From NCBI RefSeq assembly GCF_021347895.1, contig NC_067120.1, forward strand, positions 12,757,361-12,821,360: 64,000 nucleotides of DNA. Direction: 5' to 3'. This DNA is from Acanthochromis polyacanthus. Its lineage: Eukaryota; Chordata; Actinopteri; Pomacentridae. Below the pieces are notes generated by a model that was given only the letters and a program-made list of their open reading frames with translations, was not told where the DNA came from and did no database searches. Both the position numbers and the translations under genes were made by a program. Of the stretch, positions 1 to 12,730 are shown piece by piece (the stretch's first letter is position 1; the number at the start of each line of letters is the position of its first letter).

Positions 1-128
1 TCAGATTTACACAGAGGTAGATAGATGTTCCCTTTGAAAGGACAGAATTCTGTTCCACCGTTTATGTAATCCAACAACATTTAGCAACATAAATGAAACA
101 GAAGCTAAGCATTATGAGCATAACATAC

Positions 129-3100
129 AGGAAGAGGCGACGGGGAGGCAGATCTCTTTGCCGGGAGGCGTTCCTCTCTGGAAGGCCGCTGAGGCTGCGT
201 CTGACGCGGTGGAGGCTGGGGACGTCCTGGAGTCTTGCTCTCTGTAACAATGGCTTTCAGCTGCTTCAGCTTTTCGTCTTTCACCCAGAGCTTGTTTTGC
301 ATCTCAAGCTGCATTGCATTAACGCGTCTCTCCTGCACAATAATAGCATTATTGTCCAAGTGCAACAATCACAAGTCATTATCATTAAAATGATAAAAAA
401 CATAATAATCCCAGGAGGCTAAAGAGTTTGCTTGTATAATGCGGACAGTAAACAAAATGTTACCAATTCTGTAATTTCTGCATTATGAAAATAAAAAACT
501 CACACATTCTTTCTCCCATTTGTGCTGAGTGTCTGAGACCATGCCGTGCATGCGCTGCTCCATGCGTCTCTTCTCAGACAGTTCCCTGTGCAGCCGCTGT
601 TCTCTGGTTTCCAGCTCCTGCTGCATTGACCGCTTGTCATCCTCATAGATTTTTGTTGTTTTTTGCAGGATGTCGATCTGGAAGAGTGCCATGTGAGACA
701 TTTAATAAAACTAAACTATCTTCTTGTCAGCATTCTAAGGGACACTTAAATATTTTTATGTCCCACCTTATGTTCTTGCATCTTGTTTTTCTTTTCCAAA
801 CGTTCCATCTCTGCCTTGTTGCTCTGGATGATTTTGTCTCTTTCTGCCAGTTTGCCATTTTGTTCATGAATAAAGTTGTCTTTGGAAATGAGGTTGGCAT
901 CCAGATCCTGAAGCATAGACTTCATCATGTTGGCTAAAATAACACGAGGGAAATGAAAGGTGAGCCAAGATTTTTTTTAAAAAGTCCAACTTTTCAAATA
1001 CCCCAGCCTGTCAAAGCCACCAAGTAACAGCTGGACTAAAATGTGAGCAGACACCTGCTTTGTTGTAGTCTTCAATCATCATCTGTCTGATTCTGTGTCT
1101 GTTCTGCAGAGCTTCAATCAGTCGTGGCAGGGTGATGTCATCATGTGGGTCAGTGAGCTCGGAGGAGGGGAGAGGTGGGAGGCTGTGCACCATGTAGTTC
1201 ATAACAGATGAGACATCTACAAAAACACAATAAACAACTTCTTAAACTCAGTGTTTTTATCAGCATACAAAATATATTCTATGGATAAAACATCTCCACA
1301 CAATTATTGGTCCAAAGACAATGCTGTGTATTTTTATGGAAATTACTTTAAAAAGTCGGGCTGTCTTCAATTTGAGGACAAATTTTAATGTGACGATGCA
1401 TCAATCTGCAGTTAAATTTGAAATAAAGTCAGTCTGCATTTAGTGCTTGATAGAAGTGTGTACAGGACTGGCTAATAAACTGAAGCAATAATCATTATCA
1501 CAGCAGTTACTTATCCTGAAAATCATAAATGAATTTAAAAAAAATCTCTTAATACCTGAATCCACTACTCCATATTGATTCTCTGTGTAATATTAAAATT
1601 AGAAATTTCAATGTGTGGCTGCAGTTTGACATGTTTTATTTACATATCTCAGTGTTCACATTTAATGTTTTCACTTCTTTATCATTTTGAATCCACTAAT
1701 TGTTCTGTCATTTAAATATAGCAGCGTATTCAGATATTAATTATGGCTGTCTGTGATATCATATTAAAAAAAAGTGTCCAACTGTTACCCCTGTCTACTG
1801 GACCGCCACGCTCCTCCAGCCGGCGAGACAGCTCCTCTTTGAATGCCTGGTTTCTGTGACGACGGCCTGGAGTGAAGCCACAGATGGGCCTGTCCACTGG
1901 CCGAGCCACTTCCACTTCCTGGGTCATCTCTGCAAACCGCATCACCAGCTGCACAAACAGAGCGTGTCTTGGATGTCAGATGAAAGGAAATTTACAAGTT
2001 CACTGAACGATAAAGTCCAAGTGTGGGATGAACTTACCAAGGTTTCCTCGTAATCGTCAGCCTTTGGATTCACACAAACAACCATCCTGACTTTTCCTTC
2101 TCCATCAAAGTAGTTTTTAAACAGGTGGGTTACTTTGGAGTCTCTGTAGGGGACCATCTGGAAGAGAAAACTTAAATTACCTACATGATTCATGAGTGGG
2201 TGTGATTAAAGAGCCCCTATCATGTACATTTACAGGTCTGCAGAGGCAATAACTGGGGCTGACCTGCCCTTCATCCAGGTCTTGTACCTGTCCAGGGTCA
2301 TGAAGCGGGCAGTGAACATCTCTGCAGACCCCTCACACCCCACATATAAACTCTTTAAACTCCTCCTGTCTGTTGGGCACTACAGAGCACTGTATGCCAA
2401 ATCTACCAAACACACAGTTTCTTCCCCTAAGCTGTTGCTCTGATGAACCCTTACTACTCACAAAGACTCAAACCACAGTTCAGTAGCCCACACCTATGCG
2501 TATTTGCACTATTTTAAATTGTACCACACCTACCTAAATAACCCTGCCACTTTGCACACACACTGAAAATGCTGCTATTAATGGTGTTAATGCTGCTCTT
2601 ACTTTGATTGTTCTAGGTTATGTCTACTACTCAACCTTTACCTTATTTTTAGGACTTCGTTTTCTCCCTCTGATTACTGTACACACAGAGCTAAGATTCA
2701 CCAGACACAAATTCCTCGTTTGCATGTTCTAACTTGGCCAATAAAGTTGATTCTGATTCAAATTTTGGGGTACTCTTAGAATGTTTACTTGCTGTAATCA
2801 AAAAACATTTTTTTTCTTATACCGTACTTGGTTGCAGCCTCTTTTCTAACCCTCTGTCTGAAATAATCAGTTTTAGCTCCTGTCTCTTCAAGGCATCCTT
2901 CACAAAACTCCCAGTCTATTCTAACTGGTCAGAAAGACCAACCAAAGCAAGGCCATGCTGGTTTCACGTCATAGCCCTGGATCTACGAGAATAAGAATGT
3001 AGCCCTAACAATAAGAGTTCTAGTGACAAAATACTGCTAACTGCAAGTAAGCTGCTCATTCTAACTACTAAGCAGGGGTTATACAAATGTGTTTACATGC

Positions 3101-6100
3101 AAGCATAAATAAGTAACCAGTATGTGATATCTGAAGGGCAGGTAAACACACTAAATGATAGAAACACAAAAAGGCATATTTTGGGTTCTTTAAAGTACCG
3201 CTCTAGAAGCATTTTGACCACACATACCCTGTTTGTGCCACACATTTGGTTCTCTCGAAGTATCTCAATGCACGTCCGCAGATTCAGCAAAGACTGGTTG
3301 ATGTTACCTGAAAGGTAAAATGCTGTTAAATCTCACACAAACCTCAGCTGGCATTAAAACATAATCCTGATGTCATTAGCAAACCTGCTTCCCGTATACG
3401 AGTGCCTTCTGCCCCCGTCCTGCCAGTACGCTCACTTCCAGCCAGATCCACCAGGCACAGCTGACTGACGCTCACCTGGTTCTTATCCTGACAATCAAAA
3501 TGAGAAACAGACTGTCAAATACAATTTATCCAAGTAAGAATTACAAACCTGCATTCAACTCTACAGCCAGAAATTTGGCTTCATTTTGAGCTAACCTGGA
3601 GAAGGTCGGTGCCGTCTGCGTCTAGTGGAGCTTGAGCCATTTTAATAATGAACACACTGTGTGAGCGACTGGACTCTCTGTTCAGACAGGTGTTTGCAAC
3701 CTTCCTCTTCTTTTGACCTGGAAAAAACAGGTAACTTTCAGACCACACTGATTCACAGAGAGCATAGTCATGATTAATTAAATTTAAAAAATTTAAGTAC
3801 AAAACTATTGATTTCCTATTGAACTATTGATTCTTTCAGCTCTTTTATAACCTGCTCAGAGAGAAGATTAACTGCAGTCATTTCCTGGACAGAGGCGACC
3901 CGGAGGCTGACAATTCCAGGTCAGACTCATCTACAATCATCAGTGCAGTGATTTAAAATGAAAAAAGCATCATCAGCCCCTTCCATATATTTGAACCCCC
4001 TTCTTACAGCAACTCACCTCTCCAGAACACTTGAAAAGCCTCTTCAGCAGACTTGACTTCGACCTCCATACAACCAGCCACATACATGTTGTGATTCTGA
4101 TCCTCTCTGAGGATTTTAGACTGAGGAGGTCTACGATGAGAAAAAAAAAAGTTATTCCCTGAGACATGGAACTGAGGTTTCCATGCAACTAAAGTTGAGT
4201 ATCAAGCATTGAACAGGGGTGAGGCAGGGTAGGAAATGTTGCTTGATTCCAGCCAGAGAAAGTAATCAGTTACAATCGTCATACAGAGTAACACACAGGA
4301 GTAAGGACATTCAAGAGCTTTACCATGACGAAGACTACAAGCAGCAGGGGGATATGTAAGGATTCTTAAAACTAAAGGAACCCTCATCAACACTGGAGAC
4401 GTTACCTGGTGGAGCTTGCAATCAGCAGCTCTGTTAGTCATGTTTTTACAGAGGACTGGGTATTATCATATTATCAGTATGTTTTTAGTATTTCCCAAAT
4501 GAGTCAACAGCGGTGAGTATAGTAAATTAAAACATTTAGCATGAGGTACCTGCTCAGATTCCAAATTTTGCACGGCTTTTTCTTTGAACATATGATTTTA
4601 CTTAAATGGTAATTTTTCCAGGTCTAGAGCTGCGTGTGATTTTATTGGTTGTTTTAGGACTCTGGCTTTAGGAACTAATTATGTTAATAGTTAATTAATT
4701 ACTATTTTGTGGATTAAATAACCAATTATTTGATCAATAATATATACAAATCTTAAATATATTCAGTTTACCATCACATAAACAGAGCGTTTTTGCTCGA
4801 GGTTTCTTCCCTGTTAAAAGGGTGTTTTCCTTGCCACTGTCGCCTTTGGGCTTGCTCTGGGGGTCAGGCATATGGGTTCTGTAAAGCGTCTTGAGACGAT
4901 TTGACTGTAATTGACGCTATATAAATAAAATTGAATTGAATAAACTATGCACAAAAACAATTACTCCTTCTGGACACACTAAAACTTGTCTTGCTTCAAA
5001 ATTTACTTAAACAAGAACTAATTAATTAAGGTTTTATCAGGTGCTATTCATTTGTGAATACTTTCATTGACTTTTCCAGCCATATTTCACTTTGTTTTGT
5101 TTAAAACATAAAAGAATAGAATCACTTTATTCATTCTCTTCAGGGATGAATAAAGAAAAAGAAAAAAGGGATTTGTCAGACACTTTTATACTTCTCACGG
5201 TAGAGCACTGATTGGGATCCTATTGAATATAGGTCTGAGTAAGAAGTCTTAGACTGACAAAAAAACAAAAACAAATAGATAATAGCATCGTTTTGGTATC
5301 TATACTGAAACCTTGGTTTTACATTAGCAGTGGTATAAAATTGTTTAGAACGATACCCAGTCCTATGTGTTTGTGTAGTTTTTGCGAAAACTGATTTTAG
5401 ATTTGACACATTTGAGTAACTTTACAAACATCTCCAACATTGACAAGGTTCCATTTACAAATTTGACTGTATGACTGTGTTCAACAGACAAAGTTCAGCT
5501 AAATCAGGCTGCTACTTTGATGTCTGATGGACGAGTATTCACTGGTCACATACATGAACTCAGTATTCTGGCGCACAGGTGTGCCTCCACCATTCCACCT
5601 AGTAAAAAGAAAGGACAGTAATTTTGTCTTCTACTTTCTTTTTCATGTAAAGAATAAATGACAAGAACCACAATGATAAACAGTTTTATGTTCTGCTACT
5701 GTCAACAGATAAGACATGATGCTTATCGTCCTTTCATTTTATGCAAATCCGTATATCTGAATTATATACCTTTCACTTTACATTTCTGTGAACTCACTTT
5801 GGCTTGATTGCATCTTCCTGAGTTTCCTCCAAGAGATCATAAATGTAGTTGTTGTAGATTTCAATGTAGGAGACGAAGATGCTGTAGCCGCTGTCCGCAT
5901 CCACACCATCTGCTTTATAAGCCTCGTCTGGCTTGATCATGTCAGCAATCTCAGGATCAGGCTTTTGTCTAAAATTCAAGCAGGAAAATTTAGAGATTAC
6001 GTACATATCATTCATCCTACTTCAGATCACTGTGCTTCACCTGGACTCAGTTTTCTGTCTTTATATAGTTCAACACCAACAGTTGTTGAAGTTTTTGCAA

Positions 6101-9100
6101 GTCATACTGTGCAGTGGGTCTAATAAGATCTCCGTCTGTGTCAGACTGTGTGATATCAACTGGAAGCCTGCCAGAAAATGCAAATATGCGGTGTATTGTA
6201 GTGCTACAATGTAAACAGGAAAAAAATGAGAACATGTTGTCAGTTCGTATCATCCATCTGTCCCTCTCTTATGTTTAGAAAATACAGCAATGTTAGGTTT
6301 ACTTTTTTAGCGCAGTCACAGATTTTTTCCTTTTCAACACAATAATTGTTTTGGCGCGTTTGCTTCTTCAGTACATATAAAATGACATGTACACTACCAG
6401 TCAAAAGTTTGGCCACACTTTCTCATTCAATGTTTTTTTTAATTATTTTATACATTGTAGATTAATACTGAAGACATCAAAACTATAAAAGAATGCATAT
6501 GGAATTAAGTTGTAAATAAAAAAAGTGTTCATCTTCAGTATTAATCTACAATGTAGAAAGTAATACAAATAAATAAAAAGCATTGAATGGAAGGTGTGTC
6601 CAAACTTTTGACTGATAGCGTAAAATACGCTGGGCCAGCCAGTATACTTTGCATCAATTCATGTCATACTCCGTGTGATTAGTTTGTCCGTAGATAAGAC
6701 TCATGCTCCAGTCACACTGTAAGAACTTGGTAAATTTCCCTCTTAATTTTTCCACATAACATCTTGGGTCACCAAAATGCCAAACCAGTCAGCTGGTGCA
6801 TGAGTCTCACCATGTGATCTAAGATCACCATTTTGGATTAATAGCCACAGGTGTCATTGTGTTTCTCTTGCAATTGTCAACTTATATTTCAGACAACCTA
6901 AAATTGAAAAGTGTAAAGGTGTCTTTACCTGGACGAGGGTGTCTTAGGAACAGTCACATTGTTTCCCCGCCTTTGGCGCTCCAACAAAGCATCAACTTCA
7001 CTCTGAACCTCCATGCCATTTTTATCATCCGTCTTAAAAATCTAAACAAACAGAATGCATTACATTAAATAAATACTATACATTCTCAAATTATCTGGGT
7101 ACAAAACATAATCAACATCATTTTTGGATGCTACTCTCTTACATATCTGTTGGCCTGGTAGGGACCAATACTGTTGAAGATCATGTTGAGAGAGCGAGGT
7201 AGAAGTCCTCCCTGGCCTGGAGAGCCAGTCATGGTGAATGTCTTCCCACTGCCTGTCACTCCGTACGTGAAGAGCAGACCTGCAACAAACAGAGAGCAAA
7301 TTAACCTCCAATAATAAACTCAAAACCAAACTGCTCCTGGTTCCTGGCATGCTTCAATTCATAAACACTCAGAAAGCAAAACAGAATTTCTTATGTGAGG
7401 TAAATGACCAGGCCAGATGACTGTGCCTTAACTGATACTGTATAGACAAAAATTCTCCTGACATATTTTTGTGCTCTTACCATTTTTTCCATGGATGAGG
7501 TCATCTACGAGCGGTTTGGCCACATCCTCAAAGAGCTCCATTTGAGATACTGAGATTCCAAAGACTTTTTTAAAGGAGTACTGTGTCTATGAGATAAGAG
7601 AGAATCATAATATAAGATTAATTCTGGCATTATCACATAGTTTCCTGCCTTTTGACAATTCACATAAAGCTTAAAACCAACAATATGCCATTTCATTATT
7701 CCACACTTTTTATTTTTTCAGTCTTTCTGTGATATTCAGGGTCCTACCAAAGAGTACATCATAAAACAGGCTTTGATGAATATACCTTAAATGCTTCCAC
7801 ATGAAGTGTCCAACAAACATCCTATACGAGCACTAATATCACTTCAAGTACTTCAAGGAGCAGCTGCAGCTCTAATATTAGCTGCTTCTGGTTACGTGAA
7901 CTTCAAACTAAATAGATTAGATATACCTTCTGACCTGAGAACACCTTGAAATCCCTCCAGGAGAGCTGGAGGACATAGCTAGAGAACTGAGATAAGTGGC
8001 AGTAGATTCCTAAACCCGTGAGGCATTCCCCAGATGATAAGACTGCATTTTTGAGTAATATAATCAGTGAGCAGCATGATGATGTATGAAGGATTGACCC
8101 TAATAACCTGCAGTGCCATAGTGAGGAAGGAAAGTCACACAGTATGAACCATGTGACTCAACAATGTGTCATTTAATTATTCTTTTATAATAATAAACTT
8201 TATCAGGCTGTGGTCACATAGACAATATTTAACAAGTGGATCTATATATGTCTTCATCTTGTCACCCCAACAGGGAAACGTGCTAGAGGCTACGAACACA
8301 CTCATTTAACTGGAGTTACATTCAGTAACTACTATTTTTCCAGCAGAACTTTTTTTTTTTTTTTTAGAATCTTTTTTCTCTGTGGCTGTCACTCCCATAC
8401 TTCTGCATTTTAACAGCACAACCACCCTCATTCAACCAGGTGTTTATGAGCAGACAGAAAATGTTTAAATTCAAAGATTTCACGCAACTGTCAGCAAAAA
8501 GTGCATGGACAGTATAAAAATGCGTAGGTTTTATTTTGTAACTAACAAATGTGTTTGTACATGTTTTCATAGTTTAAGTGTGTATAATTCAGGTTTAGCT
8601 GTGGATTCAACTGAAGCTATCGCACGGAGTCTTGAAGAGTCTGGTTTAAAAATAATTTGAAGAGAGTGGTGTGACGCTGAAAACAAGCGGTACAAACTGC
8701 TGAATAAAGCAAGACAGACTCAGAACCTGCAGCCGAAAGAAAGAACTTGCAAAACTAAAAGCTGGATGAACAGAGCGTGATGTCTCAATCAGGCAGATGT
8801 CCTGAGTGGAACAAGAACACCTTCGCCGGAACAGTCGTACACGTATTTATCTTAGATAAGGTTACTCGTTATTCTCTTATGAGTTTATCAACAATTAAAA
8901 GTTTAGAAATCACTCCAGATATCTAATCAGGTGAGGGTTACACAAAAAGCTTGTTGTACTGTGTGTATGACTTTTCATGTACTTAAAGAATTAGTAAGAG
9001 TAAGTGCCAGAAAATGTGTTGTAGTCTTAAAGCGCAAGTCCTCAAATATTACGAAACACAAGTAGCTGCACAACTTTCAAATTTACCATTTAAGCCAAAC

Positions 9101-10649
9101 TGTCTGCTACTGTGTAAGGGTCAATACATAATTGTGGGACTTTTTGTAACATAGTTAACAGGTATTATAGTTGACGTTTTGCTGTTTTCAGCCCTAAAAT
9201 CAGCATATAACAACTATAACCAAACACCAAATGGCATTTTTACAGAAAGATTCCTCTAAATACTATATATACAATTGAGATATATCTAAAATATATATAC
9301 ATATAAAATTGAAAGTTTTTTTTATAAAGATATTGTAGTGAACCTGTTGGCACGCAATAAATCCACACTTGACTCACACACTACCTTATATTAATTAACT
9401 AGGAAAGCCTTGGAGTCTTGCCACTCTTTCTTTCAGCAGGAAAAGACATCATGTGGAGCAGGTCATGATATTTAGAATTAACACACTTCCTTGAGGGGTG
9501 TTTTCGTAATAGGTAACTTGGTTGAAAGTGATTTCTCGGACAAAGATACAATTTATTATTTTCCATATAAAATTTGATACACAAAAAGAAATATCTGTCA
9601 TGATTATCTCAATTTAAGAAAAAGAACACAATCAAAACTATTTTTGAATAGGCTCATTTTATTATTGTTTAACTAATTAGAAGGGGGTTAATATTAAATT
9701 CGGACAGTTAGTTAGTTGGCATTTTACTGATATCCAGTCATTTGTTATTAATAAGTCATTGTTTCCATAATAAATAATTATGGAATTTGCAAAGACATGA
9801 TCATAATGAACATAAAAACATTAGTTATTTTTTTAAACTTTTAATAAAAATGTATGCAAGATATAGCCGATGGACTTCAAAAGTCCCTCAATTATATATT
9901 GATCCGTATGTTCAGGATTGTTTTTTGTTTTTTTGGGGTGGATTTTCTGACAGTAAGAAAAACATAGCATATCAGCAAACTCCTATTGTTCTCCCAAACT
10001 GCCCTTGGTTCACTACTAGAGCCCCTACCTCTTTATATTCTCCATTGCGGTTGGTTTTGAAGCCTTCAGGGGCGTGCAGCTGGATGGTGGTGGTGCTGAT
10101 CACCTCAATGCAGCACTCCTCGTCCCCCGCACCCAGAGGCCGCACACGACAGTACACCTGAGGAGCAAAAACCACTAAATCAGATGTACTCCAATTGTAT
10201 CAGGCTTTTTAATAATGCCTGAATAACTGGTGATTAAATCCGTAACAAACTGCTGTAACATGACACCACAATCAGCCAGACATTCACTTATAACAGCATT
10301 ACAGTATGTTGTCAGTTAACCTGCTGCAGTGACACTCACCCCAACAGGGTCTTTCTGGCTGTTGGGAGGCTTTTTTGGAGGAGGCCTGCGAGGTGTTCTA
10401 CCCTTCCTGGAGAAAAAATGAGTTTACATTTAATCGTTAGTTAGCTATTTATGACAGAGAGCAGTTATAACGGCTGAACAAAGCTTCTGCCTAGAGGCTA
10501 CCTAGCCCCCGGCTAACGGTAAAGCTAAGGTATTTAACACGACAACTCCGTACACTCCTACTCAGCATTTAGCAACAGCATACATGTAAGTAATGTAGTT
10601 TGAACGTGATACACGAAATATTAATCTGTACTCACGCTTGTCTGTTCAT
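129..10649 (-). CDS. kif23: Kinesin-like protein KIF23 (MKLP1), 5' 18 exons, partial
   Basis: Kinesin-6 motor of the centralspindlin complex, which bundles antiparallel microtubules in the central spindle and midbody during cytokinesis. Coding exons, in gene order: 10636-10649, 10340-10406, 10029-10157, 7481-7586, 7143-7279, 6929-7041, 5798-5968, 5554-5598, 4018-4130, 3596-3717, 3385-3487, 3228-3307, 2038-2157, 1789-1948, 1055-1216, 767-933, 504-677, 129-332. All junctions are GT-AG and phases close, giving 729 residues. The motor domain shows the P-loop GVTGSGKT (about residue 111), switch [10 protein letters not shown] (about 310) and switch II DLAGSE (about 353). A neck/coiled-coil region follows, ending in a Ser/Pro-rich segment (RSASPSPLP). 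The start is the only ATG in the short first exon; MNRQAKGRTPRR then leads into [13 protein letters not shown], as in vertebrate KIF23. The tail (the human protein is about 860-960 residues) lies beyond base 1. A 45-nt exon (5554-5598) looks like an in-frame cassette. Confidence 0.96.
2226..2757 (+). repeat. LINE 3'-end fragment (non-LTR retrotransposon)
   Basis: Sits in the kif23 intron between exons 12 and 13, opposite to the gene. It encodes a degenerate end of a reverse-transcriptase ORF ([16 protein letters not shown], resembling the SADPSHPGHKLF-type tail of fish LINEs). A 3' UTR follows, ending in a short tandem tail (AATAAAGTTGATTCTGATTC). The 5' part is missing, as expected from truncated reverse transcription. 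The exact family was not determined. Confidence 0.75.
4783..4942 (+). repeat. L2-like LINE 3' UTR fragment
   Basis: Contains the conserved fish repeat text running from 'gaggtttcttccctgtt' to 'cgctatataaataaaattg' and ends in short ATTGAATTGAA units typical of L2-type 3' tails. It lies within a kif23 intron. Confidence 0.7.
5554..5598 (-). other. kif23: 45-nt in-frame cassette exon in the kif23 motor domain
   Basis: This exon adds 15 residues (about [15 protein letters not shown]) between the IKPK and PPQSK segments of the motor domain. It enters and leaves in phase 2, so joining exon 5798-5968 directly to exon 4018-4130 keeps the frame and gives IKPKPPQSK. That is the form I remember for human KIF23. 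Splice sites are a CTAG acceptor and a GTATGT donor. Alternative use is inferred from the phases. Confidence 0.75.
6392..6620. mobile_element. Tc1/mariner-type MITE (palindromic, TA target site)
   Basis: The ends are inverted repeats (CACTACCAGTCAAAAGTTTG and its near complement ending at 6620), flanked by TA on both sides. The arms pair inward through GTAGATTAATACTGAAGA (about 6457) and its complement (about 6535), so most of the 229 bp can fold as a hairpin. It has no coding capacity. It lies in the kif23 intron between exons 6 and 7. Confidence 0.8.
7587..10028. other. Large kif23 intron 3 (no gene seen)
   Basis: About 2.4 kb of AT-rich sequence between kif23 exons 3 and 4, with a T-run near 8350. 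No exon-like reading frame or recognisable element was seen on either strand. Confidence 0.6.
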
Positions 10650-10800
10650 TGTTTCGTGCTGCCTGTCTCGGTTTCGGCGTTTCTGTTGCTACAATTTTGA
10701 ATCTTCCCTCCGCCTCAAACTAGACGACGTTTTCAAAACGAGCCAGCAGCAGCCAATTAGATTTCACAACGACCACCACGTGATCCTGCCCTCACTGCCC
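10650..10800 (-). promoter_or_regulatory. kif23: Probable kif23 promoter with CHR-like and CCAAT elements
   Basis: Immediately upstream of the kif23 start the gene strand carries TTTGAA (10732-10737), matching the cell-cycle homology region core. An inverted CCAAT box lies about 20 bp further upstream (10753-10757), and an E-box CACGTG is at 10777-10782. CHR plus CCAAT is the known arrangement of G2/M genes repressed by DREAM/MuvB, and KIF23 is a G2/M gene. The transcription start is not known from sequence, so the assignment is inferred. Confidence 0.5.
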
Positions 10801-12113
10801 AGCCTTTTACGGAAGCAAAACTGTGAAATATGTGGAAGTCAACAGATATGTGACATGTGATACTGATAAAATACCTCAGCAAAGTGTTTTAATACAGCAG
10901 GTAGAGTCGCCTTAGATACCTATTACCAATAGATACCAAATAACAAATGCAAATACACCATTGGAATTCTCACAGTGAGAATATTTGTTTTAGATAATGA
11001 GAAATTTATCTTAGTTTGATGTTTCCAATACATGCAGCCTGTTTATTAAAACATATTTTAAAGTGATTGATTTTAAACTATATTAGAGATTATATTGTTT
11101 TTATAAGTGACAATGGTTATCAGGTTTACATTTTACCTGGTCAGCTAGGGAAAAACATTTCACAGAGGAATAAAGATTTCTGATTGTTCCACTGAATTAT
11201 TCTCAATTTTGTTACACACTTTAGAAGAAGAAAATGAGCAGTCAGTGGTCTTCAGTCCAGCCGAAGGTTTTGTTGTACACCAGACAGAGAGTACAAGCAA
11301 ACCAAGCCAAACCAGTTGTCCCAATATATATGAACTTAAATAGAATTCTTTATCCCATTCATTGTGCATCAAAGGTCTCCCCAAAGTATGATTATCAACT
11401 GATTCTCACCTTCAATCATAAACTGCATTGCTACATATTGTGTGATCAGCTATGTTTATCTTCAAACCCTATACAATATTTGTTGCATTTAGATCATATG
11501 ACTTTAACATTGAGGCCTGCAGAATGTTTGCTAACCAGCATAACAGAGGCTTACAGAACTAAATTGGACAGTTCACCATTTACTTTCCTCACTAAACATG
11601 GTTTTTAACCTTCTGATTATTTACTATCATAACATTTAACATATGCTGTTATGCATTTCCACAGGCAAATTAATGATATGTAAAGACATGGCTTACATGG
11701 TCTAAATGGGTATACACTTGATTACAGTTTTCCAAAAAATGTTGCAAACATACTATATCTATACATATTGTTGTTCATTAATGTTGGAATGAAACTGCAG
11801 GTTTGTTGCAGCCAAAAAATCACACACAAGAAATGCAAAAACAAACAACATATGCAGAAATGAAGAGGAAGATAAATGTTAAAAGCATAAATAACTATTT
11901 TTTTATTTTTTTATTGTGCATATATACATGCATGCACGCATACAAGCATAAATAACTAATGCCGCCACAAAAAAGCTGGCGTGACGTCACTCTGTAGTCC
12001 TAACAGAACACCAAACGTGGCGCCCAGTAAGGGTTAGTGTTGGACTAACAGCGCCACCCTCCGTCCAGCAGCTGTAACGCACTCCAGTTACAAAACACGC
12101 ACATTTTGCGGCC
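10801..12113. other. kif23-ddb2 intergenic region
   Basis: AT-rich spacer between two divergent genes. No convincing coding frame was found; the longest frame (11234-11608) has no recognisable domain and no splice context. GC content rises toward 11980-12110, where the ddb2 promoter is expected. Confidence 0.6.
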
Positions 12114-12128
12114 ATGAGCAGTCACGTG
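11981..12128 (+). promoter_or_regulatory. ddb2: Probable ddb2 promoter: CRE and E-box
   Basis: A perfect cAMP-response palindrome TGACGTCA (11982-11989) and an E-box CACGTG (12123-12128) lie in the GC-rich stretch just upstream of the first ddb2 splice donor (12197/12198). I infer that transcription begins here. The exact start site is not visible. Confidence 0.45.
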
Positions 12129-12188
12129 TACCGCTGCGTTATGAAAACAGAGAAGTTCCTGCTGTTGACCTGCAACGCTGAGAGCTGA
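12114..12188 (+). other. Upstream ORF in the ddb2 leader (24 codons)
   Basis: An ATG in fair context (gccATGa) opens 24 codons and stops at 12186-12188, nine bases before the first-exon donor at 12197/12198. If transcription starts upstream of 12114, this uORF precedes the main ddb2 ATG at 12291 without overlapping it. Confidence 0.4.
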
Positions 12189-12290
12189 ACCTCACAGGTA
12201 AGAACTAAGAACCTCATTCATGCAGACACACGATCCACCGTCCACTCAAACCATCTGCGTTGTGCTGTTTTCTTTTTAACAGGGGTAGAA

Positions 12291-12675
12291 ATGAAAAGCA
12301 AACCTGCCAAGCCAGACGCATCTGATTCAAAGAGGAAAGGAAAGAAAAGAGCCTCAGAGGACTCGGCTACTACTCTGTCCAAAAAACTGAGAAACAAGAA
12401 AGATGGAGAAACGTCGAAATCAGGTGAGCAGCGCTGATGGGACGTTATCAGTACAGTCACAGTGTATGAGAAATGTATCTGTGAGGGCTGGTTGTGTTTG
12501 TGTGTCTGTCAGGAGCTCCTGTCAAGTCTGCAGGAGTCCAGAGGAGAGGTGTTCATGGCAGTATCCTGCACTACATTTATAAAAGCACTCTGGGCCAAAG
12601 TCTGCACTCACAGATGAGACAGGTAAGAAAGAGTCAGAATAACCTCCGTGATAACCCCAGGCTCAGTGTGGATAA

Positions 12676-12730
<55 letters not shown>

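Noticed and set aside
1..128. A further kif23 exon at the left edge
   Set aside because: The minus strand has an acceptor-like CAG at about 50, but the following frame does not match any kif23 segment I know, so it was left as intron.
12676..12730. CRISPR-like or satellite array
   Set aside because: A simple GATA microsatellite formed from a LINE tail; there are no spacers.
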